This document shows, piece after piece, positions 23,887 to 32,644 of a DNA stretch of 64,000 bases. The translations under genes and the position numbers were made by a program. The notes under the pieces are model-generated. The model was not told the origin of the DNA and did not search any database. It saw only the letters and a program-made list of their open reading frames with translations. The DNA is from an uncultured Clostridia bacterium (lineage in GTDB: Bacteria; Bacillota; Clostridia; Lachnospirales; Lachnospiraceae), in contig CAOKVX010000003.1 in assembly GCA_948472945.1 (NCBI GenBank), positions 1 to 64,000 on the forward strand, written 5' to 3'. How positions within the stretch are numbered: the stretch's first letter is position 1; each line of letters opens with the position of its first letter.

Positions 23887-25005
23887 ATGAGAAAAAAGAT
23901 ACATGCTTTTACGTGCCTTTGCATATGTATTCTGCTGACTGCTTGCGGCAGTGAAAACCGGACTGCGTCGGCGCCTGAACTTTTGGAGCCGGTTATGTCT
24001 GTAAATAATACGGTAAAGGCAGAGATTGGGGATATTGATAATACTGAAATATTGAAAGCGGAAATTATTCCGTACACCGAGGAGCTTTCATTTGACAGGG
24101 AAGGCTTTGTTGATACCGTCTTTGTAAAAGAGGGCGATACGGTAAAAAAAGGAGACAAGCTTGCGGTTCTTGCCGGCGGAATAGACAATACTATGCAGCG
24201 CGATATAAACAATGAAATTACTTCTGTTAAAAAGAGCCATGCCGTCGAAAATCTTGAGCTTGAGTATGACATAAAGATTCTTAAGCTTGAGAAAGAACTG
24301 CTTCAGGACAAGGTTAAAAAGACTGCCGGGAAAGAGAAAAAGGAGACGGAGCGTGAGCTTCAGATTAAGCAGGCTGATATAAACATTGCAGAGCAGAATC
24401 TGGCTAACCGAAAAGAGATGCAGCAGATTGAACTCGCTGAGCTTGAAAGAAAAAGAGAGTCCATAGATGTCGACATTGAGGACTACTACATATATTCAAC
24501 AATTGATGGGGTTGTCAGTTTTATAAGGAAAAAAAGCGGAGATATGGCGTCAAAGGGTGAATTCGCCATCGCCGTGTCTGACGAAGAACGCCTGCATGTA
24601 CGCAGTGATTTTATCAATAACAAAACATATTCTGCGGCTAAAAGATGCTACATAACATATAACGGCAATGAATATGATGTTGAAATGCGTCCATATGACA
24701 CCGAGGATATTAAAGATATGCTTGATTCAGAAATAAAGGTATATTCGTATTTTGATTTTAAGGACACAGGAGTTAAGCTGGGACTGGGCACGTATGTAGA
24801 TTTGCGCGTGGAATCACAGAGCAGTCATAATGTGTTGATTCTTCCGGTAGGCGCAGTGTATATCGAGAATGAGAAAAGCTATGTATATAAAAATGATAAC
24901 GGAAGAAAAGTCATGACGGAAATCGAAAAAGGAATCGTTAGTTCTACATATGTTGAGGTTATGAGCGGACTTAAGGAGGGGGATGACGTATATGTTAAGC
25001 CGTAA
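23887..25005 (+). CDS. Exporter adaptor lipoprotein 2 (HlyD/MacA-like)
   Basis: A 372-residue lipoprotein with lipobox LLTACG. It has the same layout as the first adaptor: lipoyl half FVKEGDTVKKGDKLAVLAGG, a long Glu/Lys-rich coiled coil (about 100-195), the YSTIDGVVSFI lipoyl return, and a C-terminal barrel ending VSSTYVEVMSGLKEGDDVYV. The adaptor differs from its neighbours in sequence, so the three are diverged, not recent copies. GAAAGGAAATGAGAA lies upstream. The next adaptor overlaps its end by about 20 bp. Confidence 0.87.
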   Translation: MRKKIHAFTCLCICILLTACGSENRTASAPELLEPVMSVNNTVKAEIGDIDNTEILKAEIIPYTEELSFDREGFVDTVFVKEGDTVKKGDKLAVLAGGIDNTMQRDINNEITSVKKSHAVENLELEYDIKILKLEKELLQDKVKKTAGKEKKETERELQIKQADINIAEQNLANRKEMQQIELAELERKRESIDVDIEDYYIYSTIDGVVSFIRKKSGDMASKGEFAIAVSDEERLHVRSDFINNKTYSAAKRCYITYNGNEYDVEMRPYDTEDIKDMLDSEIKVYSYFDFKDTGVKLGLGTYVDLRVESQSSHNVLILPVGAVYIENEKSYVYKNDNGRKVMTEIEKGIVSSTYVEVMSGLKEGDDVYVKP

Positions 25006-26161
25006 ATTATTATGTGTTGCAGTATTATGTATCTCTCTTCCTGCCGTGGCCGCCTGCGGACAAAATAAAGAAAAGGAATCTTCCGATTCTGCCGGGGAAT
25101 TTGAGTATCTTTACCATGACGCCCTTGCGGGTAAGGTGCTCAATAAGGATGAGAAAGAGAGCGTCCAGCGCGAGTATAAGGTTGAAAAGGGTGAGTTTAG
25201 GAAGAGTATATCCGAAATTGGCGAGATAGTTTATGAGGATTTATATTATGAGAGCATGGAGACAAACGAGGCTGACAATGTAAAATTTCTTGTGGGTGTA
25301 GGCGATAAGGTTAAAAAAGGAGACGTCCTAGTAACTTACAACGCCGTATATAATGAAGTTGACATGACGGAGCTTACGCGTGATGTGGAGCGCATGGAAA
25401 ATGAATATCAGGCGGAGTACGATGCAAAAAGGGCTGAAATTAATATGGCAGAATATGAATTAAAGAAGCTGAGGGGAAAAAAAGAACGTGAAATAAAAGA
25501 GCTTCAAATAAAAAAATTAAAGATTACGCTGGACAAATTTGCAGAGACAAGGGAGTCGGTTGTACAGGCCAGACAGGAACTCAATGAAACTATCAGATGT
25601 AACTCGATAACATCTGTCGTTGCAACGCATGACGGGTACGTGGTGGCTTTAAACGAAAAGGAAACCGGATATGTAAAAGGCGACTGCATGGTAACTTTAT
25701 CAGGTAAAGAGAAATATCATATTACAATTCCGCCGAGGGAGGAGCTGAGCGGCCTCAAATATGGTTCCGAGGTTGCTATCATAGTTGAAGGGATGAACGG
25801 TGAGAGCGATGTCACTATGCAGGGCAAGGTGGCGGCCGCCCCGAATATACTTGGGGCAAGATACTATGCCGGCAATACGGAAGTTTATATAATAGATGAG
25901 CCCAAGGGAGTCAACTGGAGTAATCCGATTAAGGTGCGCTACGACGGTGTGTACATTGAGGACGCCATTAAAGTACCGGTTGACGCCGTTATGACGGAAA
26001 AGTCAGGCGGAGGGGCATATGTGGAAGATATCGAATTTGTTTATATAAAGGATAAGGAAACCATATACAAGAGTTATATAAATGTAGTAGATAAAAATAA
26101 TGATTACTACCGTGTCTGTGACGGCGTAGCCGAGGGAGACACACTGGTACGTTTTAAATAG
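24983..26161 (+). CDS. Exporter adaptor lipoprotein 3 (HlyD/MacA-like)
   Basis: A 392-residue lipoprotein (lipobox AVAACG). Lipoyl half VGDKVKKGDVLVTYNA, a Glu/Lys/Arg-rich coiled coil (about 125-200), THDGYVVALNEKETGYVKG, then a barrel ending NNDYYRVCDGVAEGDTLVRFK. Start can be ATG 24983 or ATG 24992; the AAGGAGGGG at 24973-24981 fits 24992 better by spacing. It overlaps adaptor 2, giving coupled translation, and is followed 19 bp later by the permease. Confidence 0.85.
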   Translation: MTYMLSRKLLCVAVLCISLPAVAACGQNKEKESSDSAGEFEYLYHDALAGKVLNKDEKESVQREYKVEKGEFRKSISEIGEIVYEDLYYESMETNEADNVKFLVGVGDKVKKGDVLVTYNAVYNEVDMTELTRDVERMENEYQAEYDAKRAEINMAEYELKKLRGKKEREIKELQIKKLKITLDKFAETRESVVQARQELNETIRCNSITSVVATHDGYVVALNEKETGYVKGDCMVTLSGKEKYHITIPPREELSGLKYGSEVAIIVEGMNGESDVTMQGKVAAAPNILGARYYAGNTEVYIIDEPKGVNWSNPIKVRYDGVYIEDAIKVPVDAVMTEKSGGGAYVEDIEFVYIKDKETIYKSYINVVDKNNDYYRVCDGVAEGDTLVRFK

Positions 26162-26180
26162 AAGGGCGGGTTGTTGTATT

Positions 26181-29030
26181 ATGTTCAGATTTATGATGCA
26201 GAAGCTTATACATAAAAAATGGATGGTTGTGTGCCTGCTCATAGGAAATATCTTGTTGATAGCAATTGCCTGCAGCAATCCTATGTACAAGGGCGCATCG
26301 CTTCAGAGGATGCTTACTAAGCAGTTCAGCGATTATATTGCGACTGAAGGAAAATATCCGGCGTACCTTTTGATGGAAAGCTCAGTATCAAGAGGAAAAT
26401 CAGGTGCGGAGGCGTTCATCGAGATGAAGAGCCTTGCAGAGAATGTTTCAGATACTATAGGACTGACTCAGACGGAATGTGTGCGCTATTTGTCGACACC
26501 GAAAGGCTCGGCTGTCTCAGTTTTGCAGAGAAAAGACAATATGGGCAGCCATTCGATAAAGGTTGCGGCGCTAAGCGGTCTTGAGGACCATATTGACATA
26601 GTTGCAGGCAGAATGTACAACAATGAGACGGTTGACGGAGTATATGAGGCGGTCGTCAGTCAGAATATGTTCATCAGCTGTAATTACATAATAGATGAAA
26701 TTGTTGAATTTAAAGATAAGAATGATGCGTCGGGCAATCCGCTTAAAGTAAAGATTGTCGGTGTTTTCAGCAACAGCGAGCAGAAAGATGAGTATTGGAT
26801 TAAAAATCCATCAGAATATGAATCGGAGTGTTTTATATCATTTGACCTGTTTGAGAGGCATTTTGTTAATCTTGATAATCCTTCGTTAGAGATTGATGCG
26901 CTTTGGTATCTGTTTTTTGATTATTCTAAAATTATACACTCGCATGTAGACGGCATAATAAGACATACTGAGGAGATAGGCAGCAAGTATAATATGAAGA
27001 ATGCCAGAGTGACAGGTGAACAATATCTGCCTATACTACAGAATTTCAGATTATCCGAACAGAAGAGCCAGACAACGCTGCTTGTGCTGCAGGTTCCGGT
27101 TTTTGTGCTGCTGTGCGCATTTATATTTATGATATCGAGACAAATGCTTGACCTGGAGCAAAATGAGATTGCACTTCTAAAGAGCAGGGGCTCAAGTAAA
27201 AAACAGATTATAACAATATATTTACTGCAGTCGGTAATCCTGACTGCGATAAGCATAACCGTCGGCGTTCCGCTTGGTATATTTATGTGTACCGTGCTCG
27301 GTTCGGCGAACGGTTTTCTGGAATTTGTTCACAGAAGTTCGCTTAGAATAATTCCTGACATAAGAGTGCTGCTGTATTGCCTGGGCGCATCATTTATATC
27401 TATAGCTGTGATGGTTCTGCCGGTAGTGTTAGACTCTAATGTTTCGATTGTCAATATAAAGCACAGAAAGAACAAACGCGGCAAATCTTTATGGCAGAGG
27501 GTTTACCTTGACGTGATTATGTTTGCAGTGTCGCTTTACGGGCTTTACTCGCTTAACGAGAGAAAGGACGTCATAATGGCAGACATGCTCTCCGGGGAAC
27601 AGATTGACCCGATGCTGTGTCTGTGCGCGTCGCTGTTTATTATAAGCGGGGGGCTTGTCGCGCTGAGAATACAGCCGCTGATAGTGCGTATTGTTTATGC
27701 TTTGGGCGTAAGGTTCTGGAGGCCTGCAATGTTTGCGTCATTTTTAAATATAATTAGGAATGGTGTAAAGCAGAAGTTTATGATGGTGTTCCTTATACTC
27801 ACTGTTGCGCTTGGGATATATAACGCGACATTTGCGAGGACGATACTGTCAAATGCCGGAGATTCCATTGATTATGCAAACGGCGCCGACGTTGTGCTTC
27901 AGGAGGTATGGGAGGATAATTCGGCATATATAGAAGGATTGAAGATGAGCGCCAATATAGGCGGTGACGAGGAGAAAACGGAACTGCCTGAGCTTGTTTA
28001 TACCGAGCCTGACAGCACAAGATTTCTCAATATTGAAGGCGTAGAATCAATAGCTAGAGTGTACAAAGAGGCGGTGGAAGTAAAAAAGACTTCGCGTGAT
28101 ACAGAAAATGTTCAGGCGGAGATTATGGCCGTCAATACGAAGGAATTTGGCGAGACGGTTAATTTCAAGGACACGCTGCTGCCTGAGCATATTAACACTT
28201 ATTTGAATGTACTGTCGACAAGGGCGGATGCGGTAATTCTGTCTATGAATTTCCATACTAAGATGGGCTTTGACGTCGGGGATTCATTTGAATATACTAC
28301 TGCCGACGGCAAAGTTGTGAATGTTATTGTATATGGATTTGTAGAATACTGGCCGTCATATTCACCTGAAACATATATGGTAAATGAGGACGGTGTACTT
28401 GATAAACAGGAGAACTATCTTATATTAAGCAACCTGTCGTCAGTACAGGAACTTTTGGGTATACGCCCATACCAGCTATGGCTTCGGCTGAATGGTTCGT
28501 CAAAGGCGATATATGAGTATGCCGAGGAGACGGGAACGGAGTTTACTATATTCAGGGATTCTGCAGCAGAGAAAATAAGCGTCAGGAATGATACGCTTTT
28601 TCAGGGAACTAACGGTATTTTGACAATGAGTTTTATAGTTGTGCTTATACTTTGCTGCGTAGGTTTCCTCATATACTGGATATTGTCAATTAGGCAGAGG
28701 GAGCTTCTGTTCGGCGTGTTCAGGGCAATGGGTATGAGAAAAAGCGGAATTATACAGATGCTGATAAATGAACAGATATTTAGTTCGGGAATATCTGTTG
28801 GTATAGGCGCAGCGCTCGGAATGGCAGCTTCGGCGTTCTTTGTCCCAATAGTACAGATATGCTATTCTGCCTCTGAACAGGTTGTGCCGCTTGTTGTCGT
28901 AAGGAAACAGATAGACATGATAAGGCTGTTTGGAGTCATAGGCGCAGTAATATGTATATGCATGGTGATACTTGGGCTTCTCATTTCCAGAATCAAGATA
29001 TCACAGGCGTTAAAGCTTGGGGAGGATTAA
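26181..29030 (+). CDS. Large FtsX/MacB-type ABC exporter permease
   Basis: A 949-residue permease. A first helix (about 15-33, VVCLLIGNILLIAIA) is followed by a large external domain, then helices near 305-325, 350-375 and 400-420, a second set around 450-520, another external domain (about 560-790) and three C-terminal helices (about 820-940). This two-repeat layout matches FtsX-family permeases of the LolE/MacB exporter type, doubled. It exports a substrate, unknown, with the ATPases downstream and three adaptors upstream. No peptidase domain is evident. Overlap with the ATPase ribosome site shows coupling. Confidence 0.87.
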   Translation: MFRFMMQKLIHKKWMVVCLLIGNILLIAIACSNPMYKGASLQRMLTKQFSDYIATEGKYPAYLLMESSVSRGKSGAEAFIEMKSLAENVSDTIGLTQTECVRYLSTPKGSAVSVLQRKDNMGSHSIKVAALSGLEDHIDIVAGRMYNNETVDGVYEAVVSQNMFISCNYIIDEIVEFKDKNDASGNPLKVKIVGVFSNSEQKDEYWIKNPSEYESECFISFDLFERHFVNLDNPSLEIDALWYLFFDYSKIIHSHVDGIIRHTEEIGSKYNMKNARVTGEQYLPILQNFRLSEQKSQTTLLVLQVPVFVLLCAFIFMISRQMLDLEQNEIALLKSRGSSKKQIITIYLLQSVILTAISITVGVPLGIFMCTVLGSANGFLEFVHRSSLRIIPDIRVLLYCLGASFISIAVMVLPVVLDSNVSIVNIKHRKNKRGKSLWQRVYLDVIMFAVSLYGLYSLNERKDVIMADMLSGEQIDPMLCLCASLFIISGGLVALRIQPLIVRIVYALGVRFWRPAMFASFLNIIRNGVKQKFMMVFLILTVALGIYNATFARTILSNAGDSIDYANGADVVLQEVWEDNSAYIEGLKMSANIGGDEEKTELPELVYTEPDSTRFLNIEGVESIARVYKEAVEVKKTSRDTENVQAEIMAVNTKEFGETVNFKDTLLPEHINTYLNVLSTRADAVILSMNFHTKMGFDVGDSFEYTTADGKVVNVIVYGFVEYWPSYSPETYMVNEDGVLDKQENYLILSNLSSVQELLGIRPYQLWLRLNGSSKAIYEYAEETGTEFTIFRDSAAEKISVRNDTLFQGTNGILTMSFIVVLILCCVGFLIYWILSIRQRELLFGVFRAMGMRKSGIIQMLINEQIFSSGISVGIGAALGMAASAFFVPIVQICYSASEQVVPLVVVRKQIDMIRLFGVIGAVICICMVILGLLISRIKISQALKLGED

Positions 29031-29034
29031 GCCG

Positions 29035-29718
29035 ATGGGAATGATAATTCAGACAAAAAATGTTGTTAAGAGTTTCCCTGTCCCGGAGGGGGAATTCATT
29101 GCTCTTAAAGATATCAGTATAGACGTACCGAAAAACAAGCTGACTATATTGAGGGGCCGTTCGGGTTCCGGAAAAACTACGCTTATGAATATTCTCGGAG
29201 GGCTTGACTATCCGAAATCAGGCGAAGTTCTTTTTAAGAAACAGAATATCGCGTCTCTTTCAGAGCATATGAGAGAGAGAATACGGAAAGAGAAAATCGG
29301 ATTTATTTTTCAGTCGGTTGCGCTGATTCCAATGATGAACGCATACGAAAATGTTGAGTTTGCGCTTAGGCTTGCAGGCTGGAAAGGAAATAAAAAAGAG
29401 AGGACTATGAAATGTCTTGAAATGGTTGGGCTTGGCAGGAGGGTAAAGCATATGCCGCATGAGCTTTCGGGCGGAGAACAGCAGAGGGTTGCAATTGCAA
29501 GGGCGATAGCGCACAGTCCCGAGGTTATATTTGCTGACGAACCGACGGCGGAGCTTGATACAAATACAGGAATACAGGTTGTCAGGATATTTAGGAATCT
29601 TGTTGAAAATGAGGGAGTTACGATTGTCATGACGACGCACGACACTGGTCTTATGGAAGCGGCGGAATGTATATATGAATTGGAGGATGGAAGAATTGTT
29701 GAGAAATTCGAAAAATAA
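29035..29718 (+). CDS. MacB-type ABC transporter ATP-binding protein 1
   Basis: A 227-residue ATPase. Walker A GRSGSGKTT, signature [12 protein letters not shown], Walker B VIFADEPTAELD and the switch His in TTHD are all present. This is the LolD/MacB/FtsE clade, which pairs with FtsX-type permeases. GGGGAGG within the permease end is 8 nt before ATG 29035; TTG 29017 is in frame but lacks spacing. It is 4 bp after the permease stop. Confidence 0.92.
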   Translation: MGMIIQTKNVVKSFPVPEGEFIALKDISIDVPKNKLTILRGRSGSGKTTLMNILGGLDYPKSGEVLFKKQNIASLSEHMRERIRKEKIGFIFQSVALIPMMNAYENVEFALRLAGWKGNKKERTMKCLEMVGLGRRVKHMPHELSGGEQQRVAIARAIAHSPEVIFADEPTAELDTNTGIQVVRIFRNLVENEGVTIVMTTHDTGLMEAAECIYELEDGRIVEKFEK

Positions 29719-30652
29719 AGATATAGATAATTATGATAACTCCGCATCGGATTCTGATATGATGATTGTATGCGACAATCTTGTCAAGATATATAAGACT
29801 AAGGATTTGGAGGTCCTTGCACTGCAGGGGCTTGACCTTGAGGTTGAGAAAAAGGAGCTGATGGCTATAATCGGAAACAGCGGCAGCGGCAAATCAACCT
29901 TTCTTAATATGATAGGAGGGCTTGACAGGCCCAGCGCCGGCAAATTGTACGTGGACGGCAAAAATCTTTTCCGCATGACTGAAAAGCAGTTAGTTGATTA
30001 TAAGAAGAATACGGTCGGTTTTGTGTGGCAGAACAATGCGAGAAACCTCCTACCTTACTTAACGGCATGGGAAAATATAATGACACCTATGTTATTTTCA
30101 GGCGAGTCGTCGAGAAAAGAGCGCGCGACACAGCTTCTTGAACTTGTGGGCTTGAGTCATCGAAAGAATAACAGGCTCAGCCAGCTTTCCGGCGGTGAAC
30201 AGCAGAGAATTGCAATAGCGATTGCACTAGCCAACAATCCTAAGCTGCTCCTTGCGGACGAACCCACGGGTTCGGTCGACCGCAATACTGCGGATTATAT
30301 ACTTGATATGTTCAGGGAATTAAATGAACAGCTCGGGGTAACAATAGTTATAGTAACACATGATAAGACTCTCGCCAAGAAAGTTAACAGAGTCGTATCA
30401 ATCCGCGATGGGAAGACAAGCAGCGAACGTATTATCAAGGAGGATTATATTAATAAACTCAAGGATATGTCGCTTGACTGGAGCAGTATTGAGACTCAGG
30501 AGGAATACGCGGTGCTTGACCGCGCCGGAAGGATTCAGATTCCGAAAGAGCTGCTTGAGGAGATAGGCGTTGCCGGAAATAAGGTTAAGCTTGAGGTAAG
30601 GGACGGAAAGATTGTGATAGACAGGCCGGACACAGAGAATATGGCAGGCTGA
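29696..30652 (+). CDS. MacB-type ABC ATP-binding protein 2 fused to an AbrB-like tail
   Basis: About 318 residues. Walker [10 protein letters not shown], signature [14 protein letters not shown], Walker [13 protein letters not shown], and VTHD. After the ATPase (about 1-240) is a linker and a C-terminal segment [14 protein letters not shown]...[13 protein letters not shown], which resembles the SpoVT/AbrB swapped-hairpin fold. TTG 29696 is chosen: GGAGG at 29682-29686 is 9 nt upstream; ATG 29675 lacks a site. It overlaps the first ATPase, so both halves of the ATPase dimer are probably made in equal amounts, giving a heterodimer. Confidence 0.85.
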   Translation: MLRNSKNKDIDNYDNSASDSDMMIVCDNLVKIYKTKDLEVLALQGLDLEVEKKELMAIIGNSGSGKSTFLNMIGGLDRPSAGKLYVDGKNLFRMTEKQLVDYKKNTVGFVWQNNARNLLPYLTAWENIMTPMLFSGESSRKERATQLLELVGLSHRKNNRLSQLSGGEQQRIAIAIALANNPKLLLADEPTGSVDRNTADYILDMFRELNEQLGVTIVIVTHDKTLAKKVNRVVSIRDGKTSSERIIKEDYINKLKDMSLDWSSIETQEEYAVLDRAGRIQIPKELLEEIGVAGNKVKLEVRDGKIVIDRPDTENMAG

Positions 30653-30666
30653 TATTTTGGCATTTT

Positions 30667-30759
30667 AGCGGCATGATAATAATACGGCATGGCAGTTATA
30701 TTGTCATGTTAAAGCGGTGTGATAATAAAATGGCATGGCAGTTATATTAATATGATATG
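30667..30759 (+). repeat. Two 46-bp imperfect tandem repeats
   Basis: Two copies starting at 30667 and 30713; the shared core GGCATGGCAGTTATATT is identical at 30686-30702 and 30732-30748, and the AGCGG-TGATAATAA-type front half is nearly so. They lie between the exporter operon and the thioesterase. Function unknown; possibly regulatory. Confidence 0.65.
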
Positions 30760-30844
30760 AAATATGGCGGATTGAGTGATAATATATAGTCTTGAATAAC
30801 AGTAACTTGAAGTGGAAATATGTCAGTTTGATATGGAGGAAAGT

Positions 30845-31327
30845 ATGAAACGTAATATAGAACAGGATGTTCAGTGCTTGGATGAAAAAAAAGATTTTGT
30901 ATTTATCAGAGAAGTTAATTACTACGAGACTGATATGATGAAAGTAGTCCATCACTCTAACTACATAAGATGGTTTGAGGAGGCAAGGACGTATTTATTA
31001 AACTGTCTTGGATATCCTTATGAGAAGATAGAAGAGAATGGCATTATGATACCGGTTTTGTCCGTGGGCTGTGAGTACAAGATTCCGTGCAGGTTCGGAG
31101 AAAAAGTAAGTATTATTACGAGGCTTACGTATTACAACGGCGTAAGGATGAAGCTCTGTTATGAGATATGGGATGATGCGCACACTGAACTGCGGGTAAC
31201 AGGCACAAGCGCACATTGTTTTGTTGACTCTGATTTTAAACCTGTCTCAATAAAAAGGAAACTGCCGCAGATGCATGAAATATATATGCGTACGCTAAAT
31301 AATAACGAGTTAAATAAGAGTAAATGA
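30845..31327 (+). CDS. YbgC/FadM-type acyl-CoA thioesterase
   Basis: A 160-residue hotdog-fold protein. The catalytic-region motif ETDMMKVVHHSNYIRWFEEAR, with the conserved Asp and the Asn-Tyr-x-x-W, is of the 4HBT (4-hydroxybenzoyl-CoA thioesterase) family. Second half SAHCFVDSDFKPV is the usual beta-strand end. It hydrolyses acyl-CoA or acyl-carrier substrates. ATG 30845 has GGAGGAAAGT directly upstream; the in-frame 30812 start lacks one. Gene end forms part of a long inverted repeat shared with the convergent prmA side. Confidence 0.85.
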   Translation: MKRNIEQDVQCLDEKKDFVFIREVNYYETDMMKVVHHSNYIRWFEEARTYLLNCLGYPYEKIEENGIMIPVLSVGCEYKIPCRFGEKVSIITRLTYYNGVRMKLCYEIWDDAHTELRVTGTSAHCFVDSDFKPVSIKRKLPQMHEIYMRTLNNNELNKSK

Positions 31328-31418
31328 TTATTTGGTTCAACGAACGCACGGATTAGCTCAACGGCACCAAGTTCTTACCTGTTCAGATAGTGTTCTCATG
31401 AATAAAATAATCATTTAC
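31320..31418. terminator. 14-bp perfect inverted repeat between convergent genes
   Basis: GTAAATGATTATTT at 31320-31333, which contains the thioesterase stop, is inverse to AAATAATCATTTAC at 31405-31418. The 71-nt loop is not AT-rich like its surroundings and holds the stretch ATTAGCTCAACGGCACCAAG, which resembles the D-arm part of a tRNA, but no anticodon or T-arm can be folded. It sits between convergent genes, so a bidirectional terminator is the simplest reading; a decayed tRNA-linked element is the alternative. Confidence 0.5.
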
Positions 31419-31444
31419 GCTATATTATATCAAAGATTTGACGG

Positions 31445-32410
31445 TCATTTTTTTCTGGCCGCGAAACAATACCAGTCTCCCAAGGTTGTTGTGTCAATAA
31501 TTTCAAAACCGCCGTCTGCAATTGCTTCCCGAACGCTTTCAGCAGCCGTGTCTATAATACCCGAAGAAATGAATAAGCCTCCCTTTTTAATATGCTGTCC
31601 AATCTCTGCGGAGAGGGGTATAATCACGTTTGCAAGAATATTTGCCACGGCTATGTCATATTTCTCAAAGCCGGTTTCTTTCTGCAGGTCGGTATCATCG
31701 ATAATATTCCCACATAATATTTCAAACTGCTCCCCGTCAATTCCATTAATTTCCCTGTTGTCTATCGTCGAGGGTATCGCATGTTCGTCAATCTCAATTC
31801 CAAGCGCGTGCGCCGCGCCGTATTTTATTGAGGCAATTGACAGAATACCGCTGCCGCAGCCAACGTCAAGAATGTTATATCCTGATTTAATATATTTTTC
31901 AAGCGCGAGCATGCACAGGCGGGTAGTCTCATGCGAGCCGGTCCCAAACGCGGCGCCGGGGTCGATATTTATAACGATATCATTTTCGGACGAATCCGTA
32001 ATATCCGTATTTTCCTCCCATGCGGGTTTGATTACAAGCCGGTTAGACACCCTGAACGAGTGGAAGAATTCTTTCCAGTTGTTCATCCAGTCCTTATCAG
32101 CCGTCTCAGATATCTCAATAAGCCCCTCGCCTATATCCATAAAGCTTCTAAGTTCATTAAGCGCGGAATTGACTTTCTGCATGAACTCCTCAGGATTCTC
32201 CTCGGGTTCCCTATAAAATCTGACCGTTGCAATCCCATTGTCCGGAGCGGTTTCGGGAAGTATGTCCACAAACATCTGAGCTTTCTCAGAATCGGTGAGA
32301 GGTATATTGTCCTCAATTTCAATTCCCTCAACCCCTAGCTCCCCGAGCGTGTAACTAATCATATCGGTTGCTTCGGTTGTGGTTTTCAGCGTATACTGCG
32401 TCCACTTCAT
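31445..32410 (-). CDS. prmA: Ribosomal protein L11 methyltransferase
   Basis: A 321-residue SAM-dependent enzyme. The N-terminal domain binds L11, and the catalytic domain has PGAAFGTGSHETTRLC, the SAM loop ILDVGCGSGILSIAS and VANILANVI. It trimethylates L11. A minus-strand promoter, TTGTAT-17-TATAAT (32464-32492), lies upstream, and AGGAGGTCACACAT leads to the start. It is transcribed divergently from recJ. Confidence 0.95.
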   Translation of the reverse strand: MKWTQYTLKTTTEATDMISYTLGELGVEGIEIEDNIPLTDSEKAQMFVDILPETAPDNGIATVRFYREPEENPEEFMQKVNSALNELRSFMDIGEGLIEISETADKDWMNNWKEFFHSFRVSNRLVIKPAWEENTDITDSSENDIVINIDPGAAFGTGSHETTRLCMLALEKYIKSGYNILDVGCGSGILSIASIKYGAAHALGIEIDEHAIPSTIDNREINGIDGEQFEILCGNIIDDTDLQKETGFEKYDIAVANILANVIIPLSAEIGQHIKKGGLFISSGIIDTAAESVREAIADGGFEIIDTTTLGDWYCFAARKK

Positions 32411-32463
32411 ATGTGTGACCTCCTGTAAATATAATAAGGATGTACGATTTTTATTTAAGCTTT

Positions 32464-32492
32464 ATTATATACTCGAATTGCGCGGAATACAA
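32464..32492 (-). promoter_or_regulatory. Promoter of prmA
   Basis: On the minus strand TTGTAT (complement of 32487-32492) is followed after 17 bp by TATAAT (complement of 32464-32469), about 50 bp before the prmA start. Confidence 0.7.
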
Positions 32493-32564
32493 TAGCGTCG
32501 ATGTTGAAAACTTCTGTTATTTGTCGCACAAATATATCGCGCTGATATGAGTTTTAGGTGAAGT

Positions 32565-32593
32565 TTGACATACCCATTTCAAAATGCTAGTAT
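32565..32593 (+). promoter_or_regulatory. Promoter of the recJ operon
   Basis: TTGACA at 32565-32570, 17-bp spacer, TAGTAT at 32588-32593, about 50 bp before recJ. Confidence 0.72.
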
Positions 32594-32644
32594 TTTTGTA
32601 TAAAACAGATGACAAATTTTATACATAAAGGAAAATAAACATAT

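Noticed and set aside
31340-31400. tRNA gene
   Set aside because: A D-arm-like stretch is present, but no acceptor stem, anticodon arm or T-arm can be folded around it.
31332-32216. Plus-strand ORF of 294 residues
   Set aside because: It lies antisense to prmA, which has clear methyltransferase motifs, and the plus-frame protein shows no family features.
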